A stretch of 64,000 nucleotides of DNA, taken from the NCBI RefSeq assembly GCF_016900655.1, contig NZ_JACJKH010000007.1, forward strand, positions 62,001 to 126,000. Direction: 5' to 3'. Position numbers and translations under genes: made by a program. The DNA is from Drancourtella massiliensis (lineage in GTDB: Bacteria > Bacillota > Clostridia > Lachnospirales > Lachnospiraceae). The notes under the pieces are model-generated. The model was not told where the DNA came from, did not search any database, and worked only from the letters and a program-made list of their open reading frames with translations. Of the stretch, positions 45,496 through 52,522 are shown piece after piece. Each line of letters opens with the position of its first letter. Positions within the stretch are counted from its first letter, which is position 1.

Positions 45496-46285
45496 TCTTT
45501 CTGCTTCCCAGTCATCTTATCTTGCCGCCCGAAAAAAAGAACGGCGCCTTGTCCTGTTTTTCCGCATCGCCGTTCTGGTCCTCTTTCTTGTTCTCTGGGA
45601 ATGGACTGCAGGCGAGGGAATCATCGATTCTTTTATTTTCAGCAGCCCATCCAAAATTCTAACCTGTTTCTTATCTATGGCAGCGGATAAGAGTATTTTC
45701 CCGCATCTTTCGGTCACGCTGTATGAAACGATCGTCAGTTTTCTTCTTGTCACCGGCATCAGCATCCTTGCTGCTGTCCTGCTCTGGTTTTCCAGAAAAC
45801 TTTCCGCGGTTCTGGAGCCTTATCTGGTCGTTTTAAACAGTCTTCCAAAGTCTGCTCTTGCACCGCTTCTCATTGTATGGCTTGGCGCAGACCGGACAAC
45901 AATTATTGTGGCCGGAATGTCTGTGGCTGTCTTTGGAAGCATTATGACACTTTACACCTGCTTTACAGGGACGGATAAAAATAAACTCAAGCTGATCTAC
46001 ACCCTCCATGGTACATCCTTGCATGCCCTTACCAAAGTCGTGCTGCCGTCTGCCGTACCTGCCATTATCAGCAACATGAAGGTAAACATTGGTCTCTGCC
46101 TTGTCGGTGTCATCATCGGTGAATTTCTGGCAGCCAGAGAAGGGCTTGGATATCTGATCATCTACTCCAGCCAGGTATTTAAAATGGATTGGCTGTTAAT
46201 GTCTATCATCCTTCTTTGTATCATGGCGATGGTCCTGTATGCGGTCATCGGGCTTCTGGAACGTCTCTGCCGGAAAGTCCTGTGA
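45476..46285 (+). CDS. ABC transporter permease (SsuC/TauC type)
   Basis: A 269-residue membrane protein with six hydrophobic segments. It carries the family's cytoplasmic coupling motif in TLHGTSLHALTKVVLPSAVP (EAA-like loop, residues ~180-199), VVLNSLPKSALAPLLIVWLG, and IGEFLAAREGLGYLIIYSSQ. It pairs with the upstream ATPase. A solute-binding protein gene is usual beside such pairs, but none is upstream or downstream here. A strong bidirectional terminator follows. Confidence 0.9.
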   Translation: MKTKQTDLSASQSSYLAARKKERRLVLFFRIAVLVLFLVLWEWTAGEGIIDSFIFSSPSKILTCFLSMAADKSIFPHLSVTLYETIVSFLLVTGISILAAVLLWFSRKLSAVLEPYLVVLNSLPKSALAPLLIVWLGADRTTIIVAGMSVAVFGSIMTLYTCFTGTDKNKLKLIYTLHGTSLHALTKVVLPSAVPAIISNMKVNIGLCLVGVIIGEFLAAREGLGYLIIYSSQVFKMDWLLMSIILLCIMAMVLYAVIGLLERLCRKVL

Positions 46286-46299
46286 AGAACTCCTGCAGA

Positions 46300-46337
46300 A
46301 AGGGCAGGATCCTTCTCTTGTGATCCTGCCCTTTTCT
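46300..46337. terminator. Bidirectional terminator between the permease and lysozyme genes
   Basis: AAGGGCAGGATC (46300-46311) and GATCCTGCCCTT (46322-46333) form a perfect 12-pair stem with T-rich flanks on both strands, serving the two convergent genes. Confidence 0.9.
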
Positions 46338-46345
46338 TTATCCAT

Positions 46346-48958
46346 TTATTTTGTACGGAATGCAGTTCCGCCGCCTGTCGGACCTGTTTTTCCTTTTTCT
46401 ACAAGCTGAATCTGAATTCCTTCCATCCGCCTGTTTAGTCCTTCCGTGCCGGCCTTTGCTCCGTTTTTCGTCCAGCCAAGCCAGCCATAATCCTGTACAT
46501 GCACCCGGTAATAGATGTCATATTTCTTTGCCATTTCACCGGTCAGCTGAATCTGAACCGCTTCCATCCGAAGTTTCTTCCCTTCTGTTCCGGAAACAGC
46601 TCCATTGCTCTTCCAGCTCTGCCAGCCGATATTCTGGACATGTGCCCGGTACTGGATTCCACCGGTGTATGCTGTATTTTCAAGGCTGATTTTCAAAGCT
46701 TCCATCCGCTTTGCAACGCCGGTAACACCGCCGGTTGAACCGTTAAATGCAGTTGTATACCAGCCATAATCCTGCATATGAGCCTGGTATACTACGTTCT
46801 GAATCGTAGTTCTGTCTTTGAATGCCCCGGAGGTGCTTCCAGGAGCTGCTGCTCCTTTTGCCACAAGCTTGATCTGAATTCCTTCAATCCGTCTGCTGTA
46901 TCCGGACGATCCTGCACCTGCTCCGTTTTTCGCCCAGCCAAGCCAGCCGAAGTCCTGTGTATGTACGCGATAGTAAATATCATATTTCTTTGCCATCTCG
47001 CCGGTTAAACGGATCTGAACCGCCTCCATGCGGAGTCCCTGTCCAGAAGTTCCGCTCATTGTACCGTTTTTCACCCAGCCAAGCCAGCCTTTGTTCTGCA
47101 CATAGGATCTGTATTCGACATCTCCGCTGTACTGCGGGTACAGAAGATCTACCTTGAAGGCTTCCATTCGTTTGGACTCGCCAACGACACCGCCTGTTGC
47201 ACCGTTAAGCGTCATCGCTCTCCAGCCGTATGTCTGCATGTGAGTCTCATAACCGACTCCTCCGGTTACCGCCTTCTCTTTGTAGACATTGGAAGTAGAT
47301 CCCGGCGCAGCGGATCCTTTTGGAACTACTGCAATCTGAAGAGCCTCCATCCGTTTCTCATAGCCGGTTGTTCCCGCTGCGGCACCGTTTTTTGCCCAGC
47401 CAAGCCAGCCATAGTCCTGTACATGGGCACGATAATAAATATCATAATTTTTTGCCTGCGTTCCGGTCAGCTCAATCTTCACTGCCTGAACGGCTCTGTT
47501 CTGTCCTGTCGTACCGGATACCTGTCCCGCATTTCCGTTCTGTCCGCCAGTGACATAATTCTGCCAGCCCTTGTCTTCCACGAAAGAAGCATACCTTATA
47601 CCCAGATCTCCGTAGCCGCTTCCAATGCTGATCCTGAATGCTTCCATCCGTTTTGACTCTCCGGTCACTCCGATCTGGTAGCCATTCTTTTTGGCAGCCA
47701 TCCAGCCATAGTCCTGCACATGGGCACTGCCTGAGATGAGATTTCTGTCAGCTACGTTTACTGAGTTTTCATCCAAAGAAGAATTTTCCATAAGGAAATT
47801 AATATCTACAACGGCTGCCTGCCCAGTTGCATTATAAATACCATTAACACTTCCCTCAGAGCTACACTGCCAGATATCATAATCTCCCCGATATGTGCAA
47901 GAGGTATTATATTGCGCCACCCACTTCAACCATTTCTCGTTCTTAAAAACAGAAGAAGTCAGTCGTGTTTCCCACCAGTTCTTGTTAGCATAAATTCCTA
48001 CTTTATAGCCTGCTGCTGACACTTGATCACAAAACGTTTTTGCCATCTGTCCAATCGTTGTGTTACTTGCCGATGCCGTCGTATCATCCTCCAAATCATA
48101 ATACACTCCATATGTTGGATTATGTCCTTTCAACAGACGCAGGGCATGGGCAGCCTCGCTTCTAGCATCCGCTACAGTGCTAGCATAAGAATAGAGATAT
48201 ACCCCATATGGAATTCCTAAGCGTTCACATTCGGAAACATTGTATAACCATTGTTTATCATCTTGATAAGTGTAATTACCACCGTAACCACATCGAATAA
48301 TGGCAAAATCAATTCCATCGTTTTTCACTTTCTGCCAATCAACACGTTGATGGTGGCTGACGTCGATTCCCTTCTTTGTTGCTCCTTCAATCACCTGTCC
48401 GATGCTGTTCATATATTTTCCATTTACTTTCTCCCATGCATACGGATAGGCTGCCGCTCTGGAATAAACCTGCGGCTGATGAATCAGTTCACCGTTCTGA
48501 TAACGGAAGCTGTTTTCCTTTAATTCTTCCGGCTCTGTCTCCTGCACCTCTGCAGCTTCTGACTCGGCTGTTTCTGCCGTAACTGCTTCTTCGGTTACCG
48601 CCTCCGGTACAGTCGTCTCTGTGCTTTCGCTCCCTGTCGTTTCTTCTGCTGCCTGAGCAGTTTCCTGTTCCCCTGCACTGTCCGGCCCGGTCTCCTCCTG
48701 CCCGGAACCCCCGTTCTCCTCTACATCCGTATTGGTTTCTTCATTCTGTGCAGTCTGTGCCTCAGATTGTGCAGTTTCTTCCTGTGCGGTCTGTGTCCCC
48801 TCTGATGTATCTAAAGTCACAATCTCGTCCCGGGCAGTATCTTCCGCATATCCTGTTAATGCCGGGCCAAAAGCTCCTCCCAAAACCAGGCATAAACTAA
48901 GGCCGATCCCCAATAACTTATGCACTCTCCTCCTCATCGGTACTTTCATTCCTTTCAT
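46346..48958 (-). CDS. Secreted GH25 lysozyme with nine ChW repeats
   Basis: An 870-residue exported muramidase. An N-terminal signal peptide (hydrophobic core LLGIGLSLCLVLGGAF, likely cleavage near GYA-ED, residue 38) leads to a disordered Glu/Thr/Ala-rich linker (~40-150). The GH25 domain spans ~197-390, with KGIDVSHHQRVDW and catalytic acids in YYDLED (288-290). Nine clostridial hydrophobic (ChW) repeats with Y/F-G/K-GW cores fill 412-870; they fall into three triplets of about 145 residues. ChW repeats are thought to bind the cell wall or surface. No ribosome-binding site clearly chooses between Met1, Met4 and Met8. The GH25-coding part is markedly more AT-rich than both flanks. Confidence 0.92.
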   Translation of the reverse strand: MKGMKVPMRRRVHKLLGIGLSLCLVLGGAFGPALTGYAEDTARDEIVTLDTSEGTQTAQEETAQSEAQTAQNEETNTDVEENGGSGQEETGPDSAGEQETAQAAEETTGSESTETTVPEAVTEEAVTAETAESEAAEVQETEPEELKENSFRYQNGELIHQPQVYSRAAAYPYAWEKVNGKYMNSIGQVIEGATKKGIDVSHHQRVDWQKVKNDGIDFAIIRCGYGGNYTYQDDKQWLYNVSECERLGIPYGVYLYSYASTVADARSEAAHALRLLKGHNPTYGVYYDLEDDTTASASNTTIGQMAKTFCDQVSAAGYKVGIYANKNWWETRLTSSVFKNEKWLKWVAQYNTSCTYRGDYDIWQCSSEGSVNGIYNATGQAAVVDINFLMENSSLDENSVNVADRNLISGSAHVQDYGWMAAKKNGYQIGVTGESKRMEAFRISIGSGYGDLGIRYASFVEDKGWQNYVTGGQNGNAGQVSGTTGQNRAVQAVKIELTGTQAKNYDIYYRAHVQDYGWLGWAKNGAAAGTTGYEKRMEALQIAVVPKGSAAPGSTSNVYKEKAVTGGVGYETHMQTYGWRAMTLNGATGGVVGESKRMEAFKVDLLYPQYSGDVEYRSYVQNKGWLGWVKNGTMSGTSGQGLRMEAVQIRLTGEMAKKYDIYYRVHTQDFGWLGWAKNGAGAGSSGYSRRIEGIQIKLVAKGAAAPGSTSGAFKDRTTIQNVVYQAHMQDYGWYTTAFNGSTGGVTGVAKRMEALKISLENTAYTGGIQYRAHVQNIGWQSWKSNGAVSGTEGKKLRMEAVQIQLTGEMAKKYDIYYRVHVQDYGWLGWTKNGAKAGTEGLNRRMEGIQIQLVEKGKTGPTGGGTAFRTK

Positions 48959-48982
48959 AATACATTTTAAGCTACGTTCACT

Positions 48983-49011
48983 ATCTTAGCACACCTTCTA
49001 TCTGCTGTCAA
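48983..49011 (-). promoter_or_regulatory. Sigma-A promoter of the GH25 lysozyme gene
   Basis: TTGACA (49011-49006) and TAAGAT (48988-48983) are separated by 17 bases, close to the start codon region. Confidence 0.65.
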
Positions 49012-49066
49012 AATACATTGGAAACACGCAGGATTTCTTGCGCATCCCCGTTTCCGGCTGTGTCTC

Positions 49067-49297
49067 CTATTCCGGAAATTCCATTGTTACATAATATCCC
49101 CGGTCTGTTTCTTTGATTTCTTTTACGGTTCCTTTTCTTGCTTTCAGGCGGTCCCAGCTTTTATACAGACCGCTCATTGCTACAGACGGTTCGATCAGAT
49201 AACTGTAGCCTCCAAGCGCCTGCAGTTCCGTAATTTCTGCTTCCTGTCCTTCTTCGATCAGCCCCGGACGCTCCATTTTAAATTCCATTGTTCTCAT
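49067..49297 (-). CDS. Conserved small protein of unknown function
   Basis: A 76-residue protein starting MRTMEFKMERPGLIEEGQEA, with LGGYSYLIEPSVAMSGLYKS and a C-terminal ETDRGYYVTMEFPE. The pattern of short beta strands suggests a small beta-barrel or SH3-like fold, but no family is recognised. GAGGAACG precedes the ATG at good spacing, and the codon use matches neighbours, so it is probably real. It lies just downstream of the tRNA-Thr terminator. Confidence 0.65.
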   Translation of the reverse strand: MRTMEFKMERPGLIEEGQEAEITELQALGGYSYLIEPSVAMSGLYKSWDRLKARKGTVKEIKETDRGYYVTMEFPE

Positions 49298-49337
49298 TTT
49301 CGTTCCTCTTTTCTATATTAACTTTTCCTCTTATAGC

Positions 49338-49390
49338 AAAAAAGAACCGTAACTTCCGGAATCCTGTGAATCTCCTGAAATTACGACTCT
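49338..49390 (-). terminator. Terminator of tRNA-Thr
   Basis: GAGTCGTAATTTC pairs imperfectly with GGAAGTTACGGTTC and is followed by six T on the minus strand. Confidence 0.7.
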
Positions 49391-49401
49391 TTTCTTCTGT
49401 A

Positions 49402-49474
49402 AGCCGGAAATCGGACTTGAACCGACGACCCCTTCATTACGAGTGAAGTGCTCTACCGACTGAGCTATTCCGGC
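49402..49474 (-). tRNA. tRNA-Thr (anticodon CGT)
   Basis: A 73-base cloverleaf on the minus strand: acceptor GCCGGAA with TTCCGGC, discriminator T, D arm AGCTCAGTCGGTAGAGC, anticodon stem CTTCA/TGAAG with loop CTCGTAA (anticodon CGT), and T arm TCGGTTCAAGTCCGA. The CCA end is not encoded. It reads ACG codons. Confidence 0.95.
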
Positions 49475-49525
49475 CTGTCCTGCACGATGTCTTACCATGA
49501 TGTCTCTCCAACAGGCACAAATATT

Positions 49526-49553
49526 ATTATATACATTTTTTCAAAATATGCAA
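49526..49553 (-). promoter_or_regulatory. Sigma-A promoter for tRNA-Thr
   Basis: TTGCAT (49553-49548) and TATAAT (49531-49526) are separated by 16 bases, giving a leader of about 45 bases before the mature tRNA. Confidence 0.55.
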
Positions 49554-49641
49554 CTACTTTTTTTCGTTTTGATACATTTTTTCTGGTACATCGATACTTT
49601 TCAAAAAAATAGCGGATATGGCGGAAATTATACATCCCAGG

Positions 49642-49690
49642 AAAAAAGGCATCCTTCCTTTCCGTTTTGGGAAGCAGGGATGCCTTTTTC
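49642..49690 (-). terminator. Terminator of the SASP gene
   Basis: AAAAAGGCATCC and GGATGCCTTTTT pair with additional TTCC/GGAA inside; A/T runs flank both sides, so it may work in both directions. Confidence 0.85.
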
Positions 49691-49719
49691 ACATGTCACA
49701 TTCTTTTGTTCAGAAAGAG

Positions 49720-49926
49720 TTATTTACCAGCCATCTGTCTTTCCTGTTCTTCGATCATCTTCTTGACCATATAACCGCCGACAGATCCGTTCTGTCTGGA
49801 AGTAAGGTCTCCGTTGTATCCGTCTGTTAACGGAACACCGAGTTCGTTTGCCACCTCATATTTGAATTTGTCTAAAGCACCTTTTGCTTCTGGTACGGCT
49901 GCTTTATTAGATGAACGATTTGTCAT
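49720..49926 (-). CDS. Alpha/beta-type small acid-soluble spore protein
   Basis: A 68-residue DNA-binding spore protein. It has the conserved KFKYEVANELGVPL (germination protease site region) and GYNGDLTSRQNGSVGGYMVK, the two hallmark segments of alpha/beta SASPs that coat and protect spore DNA. The start at 49926 follows AGGAGGACATT; an ATG eight codons earlier lacks this. The gene is monocistronic. A forespore sigma-G promoter is expected but could not be defined with confidence. Confidence 0.95.
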   Translation of the reverse strand: MTNRSSNKAAVPEAKGALDKFKYEVANELGVPLTDGYNGDLTSRQNGSVGGYMVKKMIEEQERQMAGK

Positions 49927-50047
49927 GATAATGTCCTCCTTTATCGTCATGTGTTTTTTTGTAACTTTTTGTTACATTCATAGTATATGAACATTTTTGT
50001 GAAATACTCTGGTAAAAACAGGAAAAACAATTTGTTCCCGAAATGTA

Positions 50048-50075
50048 TTGCATTTTCCTCCCGATCTACTATTAT
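50048..50075 (+). promoter_or_regulatory. Sigma-A promoter for the HicB-like gene
   Basis: TTGCAT (50048-50053) and TATTAT (50070-50075) are separated by 16 bases, about 33 bases before the start codon. Confidence 0.5.
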
Positions 50076-50107
50076 ATAAATATGTTGAAAAAAGGAGGAC
50101 AACTATC

Positions 50108-50386
50108 ATGATATTTATATACCCTGCGGTTTTCCGTAAAAAAGAAGATGGACGCTATCATGCGTTTTTTCCGGATCTGGAGTGCTGCGAAGCATCCGGA
50201 GATACTCTGGACGATGCCGTTGACAATGCCAACGAAGCTGCCAGAACGTGGATCAGCGTAGAGCTGGAGGAGAACGATCCTGTTTTGCCGCCGATTACCG
50301 ATCCGGAAGATATCAAGACACAGGATGGAGATATCGTCCGGAATATCGCTGTCAATATACGTTTTTACGAGGGCTGGGATGAATAA
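50108..50386 (+). CDS. HicB-like antitoxin-family protein (no HicA partner)
   Basis: A 92-residue protein with the HicB partial RNase-H-like fold: YPAVFRKKEDGRYHAFFPDL, ECCEASGDTLDDAVDNANEA and a C-terminal ISVELEENDPVLPPITDPED. In toxin-antitoxin loci HicB neutralises the mRNA interferase HicA, usually encoded directly next to it. Here no HicA-sized frame lies on either side: a SASP gene is upstream and recG is convergent. There is no C-terminal ribbon-helix-helix DNA-binding domain. AAAGGAGGACAAC precedes the start at 50108. Confidence 0.82.
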   Translation: MIFIYPAVFRKKEDGRYHAFFPDLECCEASGDTLDDAVDNANEAARTWISVELEENDPVLPPITDPEDIKTQDGDIVRNIAVNIRFYEGWDE

Positions 50387-50404
50387 CCGTATGTAAATCA
50401 GAAA

Positions 50405-50426
50405 AAGACGGCCTTTTTGGCCGTCT
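50405..50426 (-). terminator. Terminator between the HicB-like gene and recG
   Basis: GACGGCC-TTTTT-GGCCGTC is a perfect 7-pair stem, with an A run that gives TTTTTC on the minus strand. It abuts the recG stop and would end recG; it may also act on the plus strand. Confidence 0.75.
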
Positions 50427-52447
50427 TACAGTACATGAATATTATCCCGGTCTGCCCTTCCATATACAGGAAATTCCCTGATTTCTTCCGATGACGCGGC
50501 TTCTGCCGCCATCTGAAGAATCCCTGCATCCTGAAAGATATCTCCCAGTTTAAATTCCATCAGTCCGCTCTGTCGGATTCCGAACAGGTCTCCCGGGCCT
50601 CTCAGCTTTAAATCTTCCCCCGCGATATAAAATCCGTCATTGGAATGATTGAGGATATCCAGCCGTTTTTTCGTCTCTTTCGCCCTGGATGCCGTCATAA
50701 AAATGCAGTAGGACTGAAACGCCCCACGGCCAACGCGTCCGCGCAGCTGGTGAAGCTGTGCCAGGCCGAAACGCTCCGCATTCTCCACCATCATCACCGT
50801 GGCATTCGGTACATTGATCCCCACTTCCACAACTGTCGTAGAGACAAGAATCTGAATCTGGTTTTGGGCAAACTTCTCCATGATTTCATCTTTCTGCGTC
50901 TGTTTCATCTTCCCGTGAAGATAACCTACCGTCACTTCCGGCCCCATCCGTTCGGACAGCATCGTGGAGTAATCAATGACATTTTCCGCCTCCATGGCTT
51001 CGCTTTCTTCCACCATCGGACAGATGACGTAGCACTGTCTTCCCTCTTCCACCTGCTTTTTCATAAAGCGGTAGGCCGTCTCCCGGTATCCGGTATCCAC
51101 CACACAGTTTTTGATTGGCAGACGGTCTTTCGGAAGCTCATCGATGACAGAAAGATCCAGATCTCCATAGATGATAATCGCAAGTGTTCTCGGAATCGGA
51201 GTGGCACTCATAACCAGAATGTGCGGCATGTTTCCCTTCTTTGCCAGAGCCTCCCGTTGTCTGACTCCAAACCGGTGCTGCTCATCCGTAATGACAAGTC
51301 CCAGATTGCGGTAATTTACTTTCTCCTGAATCAGGGCATGGGTACCGATAATAATCTGTGATTCTCCTGTTTCAATCCGCTCGTACGCCTCCCGGCGCTC
51401 TTTTGCCTTCATGGAACCGGTCAGAAGCTCCGTGCGAAACGGAATTCCATATTGCTCAAACATTTCGCAGATGGACTGGTAATGCTGCCTTGCAAGCACT
51501 TCCGTCGGAGCCATCATCGCTCCCTGATACCCGTTGCAGGCCGCTTCCAGAAGCGCAAGCACGGCCACGATCGTCTTACCGGATCCTACGTCGCCCTGTA
51601 CAAGACGGGACATGGTGTAATCCCCCTGCATATCCTTCCGTATTTCCTTCCAGACTTTTTTCTGCGCATTTGTCAGTTCAAACGGAAGCTGTGACAGAAA
51701 ATCGTCCACTTCCTGCTTTTTTTCCATCCGACAGCCATTCACACTCATCTCTTTTTCTTCTTTCATCTGGCGGATGGCCAGAAGGAATTCCAGAAATTCT
51801 TCAAAGACAAGCCGTTTTCTCGCATACATGTACATCGTTTTATCTGCCGGAAAATGGATGCCCCTGAGAGCGTAATTGTACTCGCACAGATGGTATCTCT
51901 GCCTGATGCTTTCGGGAATCGTTTCCCGCTGCAGATGAATATGTTCCAGCGCTTCCCGGACCGCCTTCATGACCGTCAGATTGGAAAGCCCTGCAGTCAG
52001 CGGATACACCGGCTGCATCGTATTGAGCTTTTCCTGATATTTCTCCACAGGCTGAAAGATTTCCGGATGCTCCATCACGAGTCCGCCCCGTTTATTCACC
52101 ACCCTGCCTCTGACAATAATCCGGCTTCCGGACCGGAGCGTATTGCGCAGAAACGGCATCCGGAACCAGAGGACTTTCAAAGTTCCCGTCAGATCCCGGA
52201 TCAGGGCGCTTACAGTCTGGAGCTTCCTGTTCGGTGAAACCTGGACACTCCCAAAAACACAGCCTTCCACGGCAGCAACTGTCCCTTCCTCCAGTTCACT
52301 CACCGGAACCGGGGCCTCATAAATGTCATAGGTTCTCGGATAATAGCGTAGAAGATCTCCTGCTGTATAAACTCCCATCTTCTGAAACAGCTTTTCTGTT
52401 TTTTCTCCGATCCCTTTGATTTCTCTGACTGGAGAATGCTCATTCAT
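50426..52447 (-). CDS. recG: ATP-dependent DNA helicase RecG
   Basis: A 673-residue branch-migration helicase that remodels stalled forks. It has an N-terminal wedge/OB domain (LLRYYPRTYDIYEAPVPVSE, IRDLTGTLKVLWFRMPFLRN), then helicase motifs: LVQGDVGSGKTIVAVLALLE (Walker A), MMAPTEVLARQHY, IIGTHALIQEKVNYRNL, ITDEQHRFGVRQR (DEQH box), VMSATPIPRTLA, and LVSTTVVEVGINVPNATVM, LHQLRGRVGRG. Length is standard. It is separated from the upstream fakA-like gene by a terminator. Confidence 0.97.
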   Translation of the reverse strand: MNEHSPVREIKGIGEKTEKLFQKMGVYTAGDLLRYYPRTYDIYEAPVPVSELEEGTVAAVEGCVFGSVQVSPNRKLQTVSALIRDLTGTLKVLWFRMPFLRNTLRSGSRIIVRGRVVNKRGGLVMEHPEIFQPVEKYQEKLNTMQPVYPLTAGLSNLTVMKAVREALEHIHLQRETIPESIRQRYHLCEYNYALRGIHFPADKTMYMYARKRLVFEEFLEFLLAIRQMKEEKEMSVNGCRMEKKQEVDDFLSQLPFELTNAQKKVWKEIRKDMQGDYTMSRLVQGDVGSGKTIVAVLALLEAACNGYQGAMMAPTEVLARQHYQSICEMFEQYGIPFRTELLTGSMKAKERREAYERIETGESQIIIGTHALIQEKVNYRNLGLVITDEQHRFGVRQREALAKKGNMPHILVMSATPIPRTLAIIIYGDLDLSVIDELPKDRLPIKNCVVDTGYRETAYRFMKKQVEEGRQCYVICPMVEESEAMEAENVIDYSTMLSERMGPEVTVGYLHGKMKQTQKDEIMEKFAQNQIQILVSTTVVEVGINVPNATVMMVENAERFGLAQLHQLRGRVGRGAFQSYCIFMTASRAKETKKRLDILNHSNDGFYIAGEDLKLRGPGDLFGIRQSGLMEFKLGDIFQDAGILQMAAEAASSEEIREFPVYGRADRDNIHVL

Positions 52448-52469
52448 GTATTTCTCTCCTTTATACAGG

Positions 52470-52498
52470 AAAAGGATACTTTTTCGAAGTATCCTTTT
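52470..52498 (-). terminator. Terminator after the DAK2-domain gene
   Basis: AAAAGGATACT and AGTATCCTTTT form a perfect 11-pair stem with a small loop, on the minus strand followed by CCTG after the T run within the stem. It lies between the fakA-like gene and recG. Confidence 0.7.
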
Positions 52499-52522
52499 CT
52501 GTTTCTTCTATTTTATCTTTAC

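Noticed and set aside
46346-47730. Regular repeated pattern that could suggest a CRISPR array or DNA tandem repeat
   Set aside because: The repeats are in frame, about 45-50 codons long, and encode ChW domains; there are no short identical repeats with unique spacers.
49927-50010. Sigma-G promoter for the SASP gene
   Set aside because: A CATATACT-like -10 is present, but no matching -35 at 17-18 bases; not enough to call.
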